Below, one piece after another: positions 35,035 through 43,056 of a stretch of 43,056 nt of DNA. The stretch is from Gammaproteobacteria bacterium (GTDB lineage Bacteria; Pseudomonadota; Gammaproteobacteria; Burkholderiales; Nitrosomonadaceae). The notes under the pieces are model-generated. The model saw nothing but the letters and a program-made list of their open reading frames with translations. It made no database searches and was not told the DNA's origin. Each line of letters starts with the position of its first letter. Position 1 is the stretch's first letter. Made by a program: the position numbers and the translations under genes. The stretch is taken from the NCBI GenBank assembly GCA_030431985.1, contig JAUIIB010000025.1, forward strand, positions 1 to 43,056, read 5' to 3'.

Positions 35035-36918
35035 GTGTTTGATTTTGTTAATCGTAAAAAACGTATTGTTCAAATTGTGTTGTTGCTGGCTGTGATGCCA
35101 TTTATGTTTTGGGGGATACAATCTTATCGAAGCGATGGTCAAAAGGGCTACGTCGCGATAGTCGATGGAGAAGAAATTCAGCGACGTGAGTTCGATCAGG
35201 CATTGCGTGATCATCAGGCACGGTTGCGTGAGATGTTGGGCGGAAATCTTGATACTGCAATGCTGGATAGCTATGAGCTTAAGGACTCGGTACTGGAAGG
35301 ATTAATTCAGCAGCGTTTAATGTTTCGTGAAGCTGTGGAAAATAATCTTACAGTACTGGATTCACAGTTAATTAGTGAAATTAGTCAAATCCCAGAGTTC
35401 CAGCTGGATGGCCAATTTTCAACAAAACAATATGAAAGCTTTTTGCGTAGTAGGGGTTTGAGCCCGGTTGCTTTTGAATCACGTGTTCGGCAGGAGCTGC
35501 TGTTAAGGCAATTGCTGGATGGATATAGTGAAAATGGTTTTGTGCCGGATCGTGTCGTTGATACGGTGATGTATCTGAGCGAAGTGCAACGTGAAGTGAG
35601 TCAGGCGCAGATCAAGCCAGAAGCATTTTTGTCGCAAGTTGAGCCTACTGAGGCTGATATTGAAGCATACTATGCATCACATCAATCCGAGTTTGTATTG
35701 CCCGAGCGAGCGCGTGTGGAATATGTTGTTTTATCGCTTGATGAGTTAGCTGAAACGGAGTCCGTGAGTGAAGAAGCGATACGACACTACTATGAAACGA
35801 ACCAACAGGAATTCGGTCAAGGTGAAGAACGTCAGGCGCGACATATTTTGATTGCTGCGGCGGTAACAGTGGGAGACGAAGAAAAGCAGCAGGCACGGGA
35901 TAAGGCTCAGAAAGTGTTAGATCAGGTTTTGAAGGATCCGGAGCAATTTGCTAAGCTGGCCGAGGAGTATTCGGACGATCCGGGTTCTAGCAGTCAGGGT
36001 GGTGACTTAGGCTTTTTTGGGCGTGGTGTCATGGTCAAGGCGTTTGAAGATGAGATTTTTCAGATGCAACCCAATGAAATTAGTGATCTCGTTGAAACAG
36101 ATTTCGGTTTTCATATTATCCAATTGACGGATATCAAGAAAGCAGTGACTTCTGATCTAACAGAAGTGCGGCCACAGATTGAGAAAAAATTGAAAATCCA
36201 AGCGGTTGAAAGTAATTTTGGAGAAGTGGCAGAAGATTTTAACAATTTGGTTTATGAGCAAAGTGATAGTTTACAGCCGGCAGCTGAAAGATTTCAGTTA
36301 ACAATACAACAAAGCGACTGGATTGACCGAAGTTCATCAGACCCACAAGTTTTGGCGAATGCTTCGATGATGGATGCAATTTTTTCGGATAATGCTATTT
36401 TGGAAAAACGCAATACTGAAGCAATTGAGGTAATGCCGGATACACTCGTATCTGCGCGTGTTTTGGAACACCAGCCTGAAACGACGCAATCGTTATCTGT
36501 TGTGCGTGACGACATCGTGGTACGGCTAAAGCAACAGCTCGCTGATGAGATGGCAATTCAGAAAGGCCGCGAGGCACTTGCGGCATTACAGGCGGGTGAA
36601 AAAGATGTAAAAGTTGATTGGAGTGACGCCCAATATGTGTCTTATATGCAATCCCAGGGATTAGAACCGGAGTTATTGCGGGCGATTTTTAAGGTAGAAG
36701 TCGAGACATTGCCGGGGTATGCCGGAATTGAGAATCCACAAGGTGGGTATAGTCTAATCCGTATCAGTCAGGTTAAGGAACCGGAAGCAGGCAATGAAGA
36801 GAAGCATAAAAATTTCGGTAAACAATTGCAACAGATGAAGACGCAAGAAGAAATGTCTGCTTATTTGAGTAGTATCAGACAGCGGTACGATATCACAATA
36901 AGATCTGACAGCTATTGA
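35035..36918 (+). CDS. ppiD: Periplasmic folding chaperone / peptidyl-prolyl isomerase PpiD
   Basis: A 627-residue protein beginning at GTG 35035. One membrane anchor (IVQIVLLLAVMPFMFWGIQS, about 11-31) is followed by a SurA-like N-terminal chaperone region (EEIQRREFDQALRDHQARL, LIQQRLMFREAV) and a parvulin domain (about 267-365: RQARHILIAA, FAKLAEEYSDDPGSSSQGGD, LGFFGRGVMV, DFGFHIIQL). A long C-terminal chaperone part completes it. PpiD assists folding of outer-membrane proteins at the Sec exit. The hup-ppiD neighbourhood is conserved. The ribosome site is weak. Confidence 0.92.
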   Translation: MFDFVNRKKRIVQIVLLLAVMPFMFWGIQSYRSDGQKGYVAIVDGEEIQRREFDQALRDHQARLREMLGGNLDTAMLDSYELKDSVLEGLIQQRLMFREAVENNLTVLDSQLISEISQIPEFQLDGQFSTKQYESFLRSRGLSPVAFESRVRQELLLRQLLDGYSENGFVPDRVVDTVMYLSEVQREVSQAQIKPEAFLSQVEPTEADIEAYYASHQSEFVLPERARVEYVVLSLDELAETESVSEEAIRHYYETNQQEFGQGEERQARHILIAAAVTVGDEEKQQARDKAQKVLDQVLKDPEQFAKLAEEYSDDPGSSSQGGDLGFFGRGVMVKAFEDEIFQMQPNEISDLVETDFGFHIIQLTDIKKAVTSDLTEVRPQIEKKLKIQAVESNFGEVAEDFNNLVYEQSDSLQPAAERFQLTIQQSDWIDRSSSDPQVLANASMMDAIFSDNAILEKRNTEAIEVMPDTLVSARVLEHQPETTQSLSVVRDDIVVRLKQQLADEMAIQKGREALAALQAGEKDVKVDWSDAQYVSYMQSQGLEPELLRAIFKVEVETLPGYAGIENPQGGYSLIRISQVKEPEAGNEEKHKNFGKQLQQMKTQEEMSAYLSSIRQRYDITIRSDSY

Positions 36919-36936
36919 TTTTTAAATAGATAGAAA

Positions 36937-36963
36937 CGGCATTCTGCTCATATGAGAATGCCG
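36937..36963. terminator. Hairpin between convergent ppiD and fabI
   Basis: A 9-bp stem (cggcattct / agaatgccg) around a 9-base loop. The minus-strand side is followed by tttctatc, so it may serve fabI better than ppiD. There is no strong T run on either side. Confidence 0.5.
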
Positions 36964-37005
36964 CATAGTCAGTCTTCTATCTCTATTTTTCAGTGCGTGT
37001 ATGCG

Positions 37006-37791
37006 TTAATTGTCGAGAGAAAAAGCAACAGTGTTGAATCCGGCATCGACATAAGTAGTTTCACCTGTGATGCCGCTAGCCATATCACTGCATAAGAATG
37101 CAGCTACGTTACCGACTTCATCGATAGTGACATTTCTTCGCAATGGCGCAACTTTCTCGGTATAGCCCAACAGTTTTCCAAAGTTTCCAATACCGGCAGC
37201 AGCTAGTGTTTTAATTGGACCGGCAGAAATAGCGTTCACCCTGATACCTTTAGGGCCCAGGCTAGATGCCATAAATCGTACATTAGCTTCAAGGCTGGCC
37301 TTTGCCAATCCCATAACATTATAATTTGGCATAACACGAACGGCGCCTAGATAACTTAGAGTTAGGAGTGCCGCATTTCTGTTTTGCATGAGTGGCAAAC
37401 CTGCTTTAGCCAGTGCAGAAAAACTGTATGCGCTGATATCATGTGCAATGCGAAAAGCTTCACGGTTAATATTGTCTAGATAGTCCCCTGTTAACGCTTC
37501 TCGTGGGGCAAATGCGATAGAATGGATTATTCCATCCAGGCCGTCCCAGTGTTTGTGCAGATTCTCAAAACATTGCGTGATCTGGTCATCGCTTGTGACA
37601 TCACATGGAAACAATAAATCGCTATCAAATTCAGCCGCCAGTTTTTCAATCCTGCTGCGAAAATCTTCATTTTGATAAGTAAATGCAAGTGAGGCACCTT
37701 CGCGCTGCATTGCTTTTGCAATGCCGTACGCAATTGAGCGATTGCTGAGTAAGCCGGTAATGAGAACACGCTTATTATTGAGAAACCCCAT
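37006..37791 (-). CDS. fabI: Enoyl-ACP reductase [NADH] (FabI)
   Basis: Performs the last reduction in fatty-acid elongation and is the target of triclosan-type inhibitors. The 261-residue sequence has the NADH loop [36 protein letters not shown] and the catalytic Tyr147, Tyr157 and Lys164 ([20 protein letters not shown] then K), one position from the E. coli numbering. The tail AYVDAGFN-like [12 protein letters not shown] is normal. It converges on ppiD and is divergent from the ABC transporter gene. Confidence 0.97.
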   Translation of the reverse strand: MGFLNNKRVLITGLLSNRSIAYGIAKAMQREGASLAFTYQNEDFRSRIEKLAAEFDSDLLFPCDVTSDDQITQCFENLHKHWDGLDGIIHSIAFAPREALTGDYLDNINREAFRIAHDISAYSFSALAKAGLPLMQNRNAALLTLSYLGAVRVMPNYNVMGLAKASLEANVRFMASSLGPKGIRVNAISAGPIKTLAAAGIGNFGKLLGYTEKVAPLRRNVTIDEVGNVAAFLCSDMASGITGETTYVDAGFNTVAFSLDN

Positions 37792-37813
37792 ATAATTTCC
37801 TTGTAAAGTTTTT

Positions 37814-37833
37814 TATAATCGTAAATGATTATA
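37814..37833. promoter_or_regulatory. Short AT-rich inverted repeat between fabI and the ABC genes
   Basis: The sequence tataatc, six bases, then gattata forms a perfect 7-bp inverted repeat 23 bases upstream of the fabI start. It could be an operator or simply part of AT-rich promoter sequence. Confidence 0.3.
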
Positions 37834-38021
37834 GCTGATGCTGGCATCCAGTTGAATGTGGCGATTAGTTTAAATATGCGTATTCCGGTGCTTCTTCAAC
37901 TTGATATTATTGGATTCAGTAATTCGTAATCGCTTGTTCGCGGCGTATGTTAATTTGTATTTTCATTTCATATGGGAGACAGAATGAGACGTTGCTCAAC
38001 ATTGTGGCAAAGGAGTGGATT

Positions 38022-40289
38022 GTGCCTATGCTTATGACGCGGATTAGTGATATACAAAAAATACAGCTAAAAGGAAATAAAACGAAAACTATAGTTACTA
38101 TTCTGGTCTGTGTATTTTCCTTCTTGCTGGCGGCTTGTGATCAAATGGTTTGGAATAACCCGTACCCGGCTTCCGATTCGGGTAAGAATATCCTGTACAA
38201 TGTTTTTACAGAGCGTCCTAAGCATCTTGACCCGGTGCAGTCTTATAGTGCGAACGAAATACAATTTACAGCGCAAATCTACCAGCCACCGCTGCAATAC
38301 CATTATCTAAAAAGGCCTTTTACACTTATACCTTATACAGCATCTAAGATGCCACTAGTGACCTATTATGATCATAACAATGAGCCGTTGTTTGATCATG
38401 TTGAAGCCGATGAGATTGCTTATACGCAATATGAAATTTCCATTAGGCCTGGAGTTTTGTATCAACCGCATCCGGCATTCGCTGCAGATAAAGCGGGGAA
38501 TTGGTTATATCATCAGTTGGCTGATAAAGACGTTGCAATGGTATATCAGCTGTCGGATTTTCCTAAATCCGGTACACGCGAACTGACCGCACATGATTAC
38601 GTTTACCAAATCAAACGATTGGCGCACCCAAAATTGCATTCTCCAATTTATGGATTAATGGCTGATTATATTGTTGGATTAAGAGAGTACGCTAATATTC
38701 TAAAAGACACGCTGTACAACCAACCGGAGCATGCTGATTTCTTAAATCTGAATATGTATCCATTAGCGGGTGTTGATGTTGTCGATGATTATACTTACAG
38801 GATAAAAATCAATGGCAAATATCCGCAGTTTATTTTTTGGTTGGCGATGCCTTTTTTTGCACCGATACCTTGGGAAGCTGATTTATTTTACGCTCAGCGT
38901 GTGCTGATTGACAAAAATATTACTTTAGATTGGTATCCGGTTGGTACGGGGCCGTACATGCTTACGGAGAATAATCCAAATTTGCGTATGGTATTGGAAA
39001 AAAATCCCAATTTTTATGGTGAATATTATCCAGAGGAAGGTATGCCCGGTGACTTCGAAAATGGACTGCTTGCCGATGCTGGGGAGCTGATTCCATTTAT
39101 TGATAAGGTTATATTTTCACGCGAACGTGAGGGTATTCCCCGTTGGAACAAATTTTTGCAGGGTTATTATGATGTTACTGGTATTGGTGCAGACAGTTTT
39201 GATCAAGCGGTTCAATTGGTCGGGCAAGGCGAGGCTACAGTAACCGAGGCAATGTCTCAACAAGGGATAAGGCTTGAGGCTTCAGTGGCGGTGTCTACGT
39301 ATTACATCGGATTTAATATGCTCGACCCTGTTGTAGGCGGGACTACAACGGAAACGCGCAATGCTGCACGGAAACTTCGTCAAGCGATATCGATTGCAGT
39401 GGATTATGAGGAGTATATTTCAATTTTTGCTAACGGACGTGGATTGCCGGCTCATGGGCCTGTGGCACCTGCGGTGCCGGGTTACCGGCAGGGGAGAGTA
39501 GGCATGAATACTATTGTGTATGATTGGGTTAACGATAGTCCGCAGCGTAAATCGATAAATGTTGCAAAGCGCTTACTTACAGAGGCTGGATATCCGAACG
39601 GTATTGATCAAAGAACTGGGGCGCCATTGGTTTTGTATTTTGACGTGACCGCTCGAAGTTCTGAGGATAGGGCGTTTCTCGATTGGATGCGCAAGCAGTT
39701 TCACAAGTTAAATATTCAGTTGGTCGTAAGAAGTACAGACTATAATCGTTTTCAGGATAAGATACGGAAAGGTAACGCGCAGATCTTCGAGTGGGGATGG
39801 CACGCTGATTATCCAGATCCGGAAAATTTTCTCTTTTTATTGTATGGCCCGCAAAGAAAGGTTGGTAATGCGAGTGGCGGTACCGCGAATAATGCCGCCA
39901 ATTATAATAATCCTGAGTATGATAGATTATTTGAGCAAATGAAAGATATGGAAAATGGTGTGGCGCGACAAATGATTATCGATCAAATGGTTGAAATATT
40001 GCGGAACGATGCTCCTTGGCTGTGGGGTTTTCATCCCAAAGAATATGGTCTTTATCATGCCTGGTTTAAAAATGTTAAACCAAATAGAATTTCAAACAAT
40101 AACGTAAAGTACTACCGTATTGATACAGATCTGAGAGAACGAAAACGTAAAGAATGGAATCGTCCGGTCTTGTGGCCAATGGGGCTGGGATTGGTACTTT
40201 TTGTTATTGGAGTTTTGCCTGCCGCACTAGCGTATCGGCGATATGAGAGCAGCAAGGCTATTAGCGGCCTGTCGTTGAGATCAGATTAG
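38022..40289 (+). CDS. Oligopeptide-type ABC transporter substrate-binding lipoprotein (SBP_bac_5) with a C-terminal membrane anchor
   Basis: The GTG at 38022 is chosen because aaggag lies 6 bases upstream; ATGs at 38028 and 38034 are alternatives, and an upstream ATG at 37947 has no ribosome site. A lipoprotein signal (IVTILVCVFSFLLAAC) anchors the roughly 755-residue protein. The SBP family 5 core shows RPKHLDPVQSYSANEIQF, PVGTGPYMLTENNPNLRM, ARKLRQAISIAVDYEEYI, WHADYPDPENFLFLLYGP and NNPEYDRLFEQM. Unusually, a second hydrophobic segment lies near the C-terminus (LWPMGLGLVLFVIGVLPAAL) followed by basic residues, so both ends seem membrane-bound. It is larger than typical OppA (about 540). 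The permease gene follows after 8 bases. Confidence 0.88.
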   Translation: MPMLMTRISDIQKIQLKGNKTKTIVTILVCVFSFLLAACDQMVWNNPYPASDSGKNILYNVFTERPKHLDPVQSYSANEIQFTAQIYQPPLQYHYLKRPFTLIPYTASKMPLVTYYDHNNEPLFDHVEADEIAYTQYEISIRPGVLYQPHPAFAADKAGNWLYHQLADKDVAMVYQLSDFPKSGTRELTAHDYVYQIKRLAHPKLHSPIYGLMADYIVGLREYANILKDTLYNQPEHADFLNLNMYPLAGVDVVDDYTYRIKINGKYPQFIFWLAMPFFAPIPWEADLFYAQRVLIDKNITLDWYPVGTGPYMLTENNPNLRMVLEKNPNFYGEYYPEEGMPGDFENGLLADAGELIPFIDKVIFSREREGIPRWNKFLQGYYDVTGIGADSFDQAVQLVGQGEATVTEAMSQQGIRLEASVAVSTYYIGFNMLDPVVGGTTTETRNAARKLRQAISIAVDYEEYISIFANGRGLPAHGPVAPAVPGYRQGRVGMNTIVYDWVNDSPQRKSINVAKRLLTEAGYPNGIDQRTGAPLVLYFDVTARSSEDRAFLDWMRKQFHKLNIQLVVRSTDYNRFQDKIRKGNAQIFEWGWHADYPDPENFLFLLYGPQRKVGNASGGTANNAANYNNPEYDRLFEQMKDMENGVARQMIIDQMVEILRNDAPWLWGFHPKEYGLYHAWFKNVKPNRISNNNVKYYRIDTDLRERKRKEWNRPVLWPMGLGLVLFVIGVLPAALAYRRYESSKAISGLSLRSD

Positions 40290-40297
40290 TTTATATT

Positions 40298-41275
40298 ATG
40301 CTACGCTATATTGTTCGACGCGTTTTATATGCTATCCCCATTTTAATTGGCGTAAATCTCCTGACATTTACATTGTTTTTTGTTGTGAATACGCCCGACG
40401 ATATGGCGCGTATGCAGTTGGGAATTAAATATGTTACCCCAGAGGCGATTGACAACTGGAAAATTGAGCATGGCTATGATAAGCCGTTGCTATTTAATAC
40501 AGATCAAGATGGCCTAAACAAATTAACACAAACGATTTTTTTTGAAAAATCGGTTGCAATGTTCGCGTTTGAGTTTGGTCGCTCAGACGAAGGTCGAGAT
40601 ATCGGCTATGAAATAACACTGCGTATGTTGCCCAGTTTTGCAATTGCATTCCCCGTATTTGTTTTAGGACTGTTTTCCTACATTACTTTTGCGTTAGTAA
40701 TGGTTTTTTTTCGAGCAACGTACATAGATTTTTGGGGTGTTGTTCTATGTGTGGCTTTAATGTCTGTTTCTAGTCTTTTTTATATTATTGGTGGACAGTT
40801 CTTGATAAGTAAACTGTGGCATTTGGTTCCCATCTCAGGATTCGGCGCGGGACTGGATATAATTAAATTTTTGATATTGCCGGTAATTATTGGTGTTATT
40901 AGTAGTGCCGGCGCCAATACGCGATGGTATCGAACCATTTTCCTTGAAGAGATGGGTAAAGAATATGTGCGGACTGCAAGGGCGAAGGGACTGTCCGAGC
41001 ATTTGGTCTTATTCAAACATGTCCTTAAAAATGCCATGATTCCAATTCTGACGGGCGCCGTTGTGCTTGTGCCGCTTTTGTTTTTAGGTAGTTTGATTGT
41101 TGAATCTTTTTTTGGTATTCCTGGGTTGGGTAGTTATACCATTGACGCGATCAATTCACAGGATTTTGCGGTTGTTAGGGCCATGGTTTTTTTAGGGTCA
41201 GTGCTTTACATTGTAGGCCTGATTTTAACTGACATTTCATACACGCTGGTCGATCCTAGAATTCGTTTAAATTAG
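40298..41275 (+). CDS. Oligopeptide-type ABC transporter permease (OppB/DppB-like)
   Basis: A 325-residue inner-membrane protein with the N-terminal MLRYIVRRVLYAIPILIGVN, typical of OppB-type permeases, and about six membrane segments. The ATPase-contact EAA loop reads EYVRTARAKGLSEHLVLFKH, followed by NAMIPILTG and a C-terminal VDPRIRLN. It is cotranscribed with the binding protein (8-base gap). The expected second permease (OppC) and ATPases are absent; the tRNA-Tyr gene follows. The partners must be elsewhere or shared. Confidence 0.92.
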   Translation: MLRYIVRRVLYAIPILIGVNLLTFTLFFVVNTPDDMARMQLGIKYVTPEAIDNWKIEHGYDKPLLFNTDQDGLNKLTQTIFFEKSVAMFAFEFGRSDEGRDIGYEITLRMLPSFAIAFPVFVLGLFSYITFALVMVFFRATYIDFWGVVLCVALMSVSSLFYIIGGQFLISKLWHLVPISGFGAGLDIIKFLILPVIIGVISSAGANTRWYRTIFLEEMGKEYVRTARAKGLSEHLVLFKHVLKNAMIPILTGAVVLVPLLFLGSLIVESFFGIPGLGSYTIDAINSQDFAVVRAMVFLGSVLYIVGLILTDISYTLVDPRIRLN

Positions 41276-41367
41276 AAGATTTGCATTATTGCGAATGTTA
41301 TTCTTGGTTTTGCTTGAGTCGTCGGTACATAATGTTCTAAATTTGTGTGTTTTTTTGCAACAAGTAT

Positions 41368-41396
41368 TTGACTTATTGTTTCGAGATATTCATAAT
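41368..41396 (+). promoter_or_regulatory. Sigma70 promoter of the tRNA-Tyr/Gly/Thr-tuf operon
   Basis: The -35 TTGACT (41368-41373) and -10 CATAAT (41391-41396) have an exact 17-base spacer. A C-rich discriminator (cccc) directly follows, as in promoters under stringent (ppGpp) control. The tRNA begins about 15 bases after the -10. Confidence 0.75.
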
Positions 41397-41410
41397 CCCC
41401 TGTTTCGTTC

Positions 41411-41496
<86 letters not shown>

Positions 41497-41586
41497 GTTG
41501 AGATTGGTTGTGGTTGAGTAATCTGAGTTATATCGTTTATTCAAAGATGGTATTGAATTAATTGGAATTAATTCATTTTTAGTATT

Positions 41587-41660
41587 GCGGGTGTAGCTCA
41601 ATGGTAGAGCAGAAGCCTTCCAAGCTTACGATGAGGGTTCGATTCCCTTCACCCGCTCCA
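41587..41660 (+). tRNA. tRNA-Gly (TCC), CCA encoded
   Basis: A 74-base cloverleaf with acceptor gcgggtg / cacccgc, anticodon loop cttccaa (TCC) and T arm gggttcgattccc. Confidence 0.97.
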
Positions 41661-41732
41661 GCGTGTGGTGCTTGGGTGATAATTGTCAACTTGGAGTGTT
41701 TGGTTAAGAACAGAGAATTTAAATGATTGACT

Positions 41733-41807
<75 letters not shown>

Positions 41808-41861
41808 GTAGTAGTATAAATTTAGATAGCATACATAGAGTAAGCTGAGAGGAAACAGATC

Positions 41862-43052
41862 ATGGCAAAAAGCAAGTTTGAGCGTTCGAAGCCGCATGTA
41901 AATGTGGGTACGATTGGGCATGTAGATCATGGTAAGACGACGTTAACGGCGGCGATTACGACGATACTGACGACTAAATTTGGCGGTGAATCGAAGAGTT
42001 ATGATCAGATTGACTCGGCGCCGGAGGAGCGGACGCGGGGGATTACGATTAATACAGCGCATGTAGAGTATGAGACTGACAAGCGTCATTATGCGCATGT
42101 GGATTGTCCGGGTCATGCTGACTATGTAAAGAATATGATTACAGGCGCGGCTCAAATGGATGGTGCGATATTGGTTGTATCGTCGGCTGATGGACCGATG
42201 CCGCAGACGCGGGAGCACATTCTGTTGGCGCGTCAGGTAGGTGTTCCGTATATTATTGTTTACATGAACAAAGCGGACATGGTTGATGACGCTGAATTGC
42301 TGGAGCTGGTGGAGATGGAGATTCGCGAGCTACTTACGAAGTATGATTTTCCAGGAGACGATACGCCGATTGTAGTTGGGTCGGCGTTGAAAGCGCTTGA
42401 GGGCGATCAAAGCGACATTGGTGAGCCGTCGATTCTAAAGCTGGCGGAGGCATTGGATAGTTATATACCGGAGCCGGAGCGAGCGATAGATGGGAACTTC
42501 ATCATGCCTGTGGAGGATGTTTTTTCGATATCGGGTCGCGGAACAGTGGTAACGGGGCGTGTAGAACGTGGTGTTATCAAGGTTGGCGAAGAGATCGAGA
42601 TTGTGGGTCTCAAGCCGACGCAGAAGACGGTGTGTACTGGCGTGGAGATGTTCCGGAAGCTGCTGGATCAGGGGCAGGCTGGAGATAACGTGGGTGTGTT
42701 GTTGCGTGGTACTAAGCGAGAAGAAGTGGAGCGAGGTCAGGTTTTGGCTAAGCCTGGAAGTATTTCGCCGCACACCAAATTCACGGCAGAGATTTATGTA
42801 TTGAGTAAAGAAGAGGGTGGAAGGCATACGCCGTTTTTTCCGGGTTATCGTCCACAGTTTTATTTTAGGACGACGGATGTGACTGGTGCGATAGAGTTGC
42901 CTGCGGGTACGGAGATGGTGATGCCTGGGGATAATATATCTGTGACGGTCAATTTGATTGCGCCGATTGCAATGGATGAAGGGTTGCGTTTTGCTATCCG
43001 TGAGGGAGGTAGAACAGTTGGTGCCGGCGTCGTCGCCAAAATTGTTGAGTAA
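41862..43052 (+). CDS. tuf: Elongation factor Tu
   Basis: A complete 396-residue EF-Tu ends 4 bases before the window edge. GTPase motifs are G1 GHVDHGKT, the switch region [15 protein letters not shown]3 DCPGHADY and G4 NKAD with MVDD. Domains II ([18 protein letters not shown]) and III ([20 protein letters not shown]) are intact. EF-Tu carries aminoacyl-tRNA to the ribosome. The ribosome site is gagagg. The upstream tRNA-Tyr-Gly-Thr order matches the classic tufB operon, usually followed by tRNA-Trp, secE and nusG, which would lie outside the window. A second tuf copy is usual in proteobacteria. Confidence 0.98.
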   Translation: MAKSKFERSKPHVNVGTIGHVDHGKTTLTAAITTILTTKFGGESKSYDQIDSAPEERTRGITINTAHVEYETDKRHYAHVDCPGHADYVKNMITGAAQMDGAILVVSSADGPMPQTREHILLARQVGVPYIIVYMNKADMVDDAELLELVEMEIRELLTKYDFPGDDTPIVVGSALKALEGDQSDIGEPSILKLAEALDSYIPEPERAIDGNFIMPVEDVFSISGRGTVVTGRVERGVIKVGEEIEIVGLKPTQKTVCTGVEMFRKLLDQGQAGDNVGVLLRGTKREEVERGQVLAKPGSISPHTKFTAEIYVLSKEEGGRHTPFFPGYRPQFYFRTTDVTGAIELPAGTEMVMPGDNISVTVNLIAPIAMDEGLRFAIREGGRTVGAGVVAKIVE

Positions 43053-43056
43053 ATGG

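Noticed and set aside
37814-37833. Fur-box interpretation of the inverted repeat upstream of fabI
   Set aside because: It matches the Fur consensus only partly and neither neighbour is an iron gene; kept only as a low-confidence inverted repeat.
37947-38021. Longer start (ATG 37947) for the substrate-binding protein
   Set aside because: There is no ribosome site there, while GTG 38022 has aaggag at 6 bases and yields a proper lipoprotein signal.

Overview
The window looks like a chromosomal stretch of a betaproteobacterial ammonia oxidiser of the Nitrosomonas type, probably a salt-adapted one. This is inferred from recognisable gene families and gene orders (argJ-DUF815-Nudix/ThiE, dapC-dapD, ribF-ileS-lspA, gpmA-envC-ctpA-moeB, rhodanese-grxC-secB-SH3-gpsA, hup-tRNA-Val-tRNA-Asp-ppiD, tRNA-Tyr-Gly-Thr-tuf) and from a two-gene glycine betaine pathway that methylates glycine. 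No rRNA or other species-level marker is present, so the genus is an inference. Most of the window is housekeeping; the accessory material lies in roughly the first 9 kb.

Region 1 (1-7166) is accessory. It holds the 3' end of a very large modular surface or secreted protein (Ig-like repeats, a seven-blade FG-GAP propeller, RTX-like calcium repeats). A TIGR03032-type protein follows, overlapped by a TPR protein with a SPINDLY/OGT-like glycosyltransferase domain. Two non-autonomous-looking mobile elements and a broken IS5-type transposase flank these genes. Region 2 (7167-9231) has a MarR-type regulator interrupted by an in-frame stop, a small membrane protein and a lipoprotein lysophospholipase-like hydrolase.

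Region 3 (9333-16800) covers arginine biosynthesis (argJ), a DUF815 ATPase, a Nudix/ThiE-like fusion, yacG, miaA, two small lipoproteins (one with a BON domain), and the lysine/peptidoglycan genes dapD and dapC. Region 4 (17111-19936) holds a membrane PAS histidine kinase, two receiver-only response regulators and a small lipoprotein. Region 5 (19939-26302) contains lspA-ileS-ribF on the minus strand and, divergent from ribF, the betaine pair GSMT-SDMT.

Region 6 (26607-31026, minus) contains moeB-like, ctpA, envC-like and gpmA. Region 7 (31410-34839) contains a rhodanese-like protein without its cysteine, grxC, secB, an SH3 protein, gpsA, HU and two tRNAs ending at a strong terminator. Region 8 (35035-43052) contains ppiD, fabI, an oligopeptide ABC binding protein with one permease but no second permease or ATPase, three tRNAs behind a clear sigma70 promoter, and tuf. 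All functional calls come from reading motifs; no database search was run.
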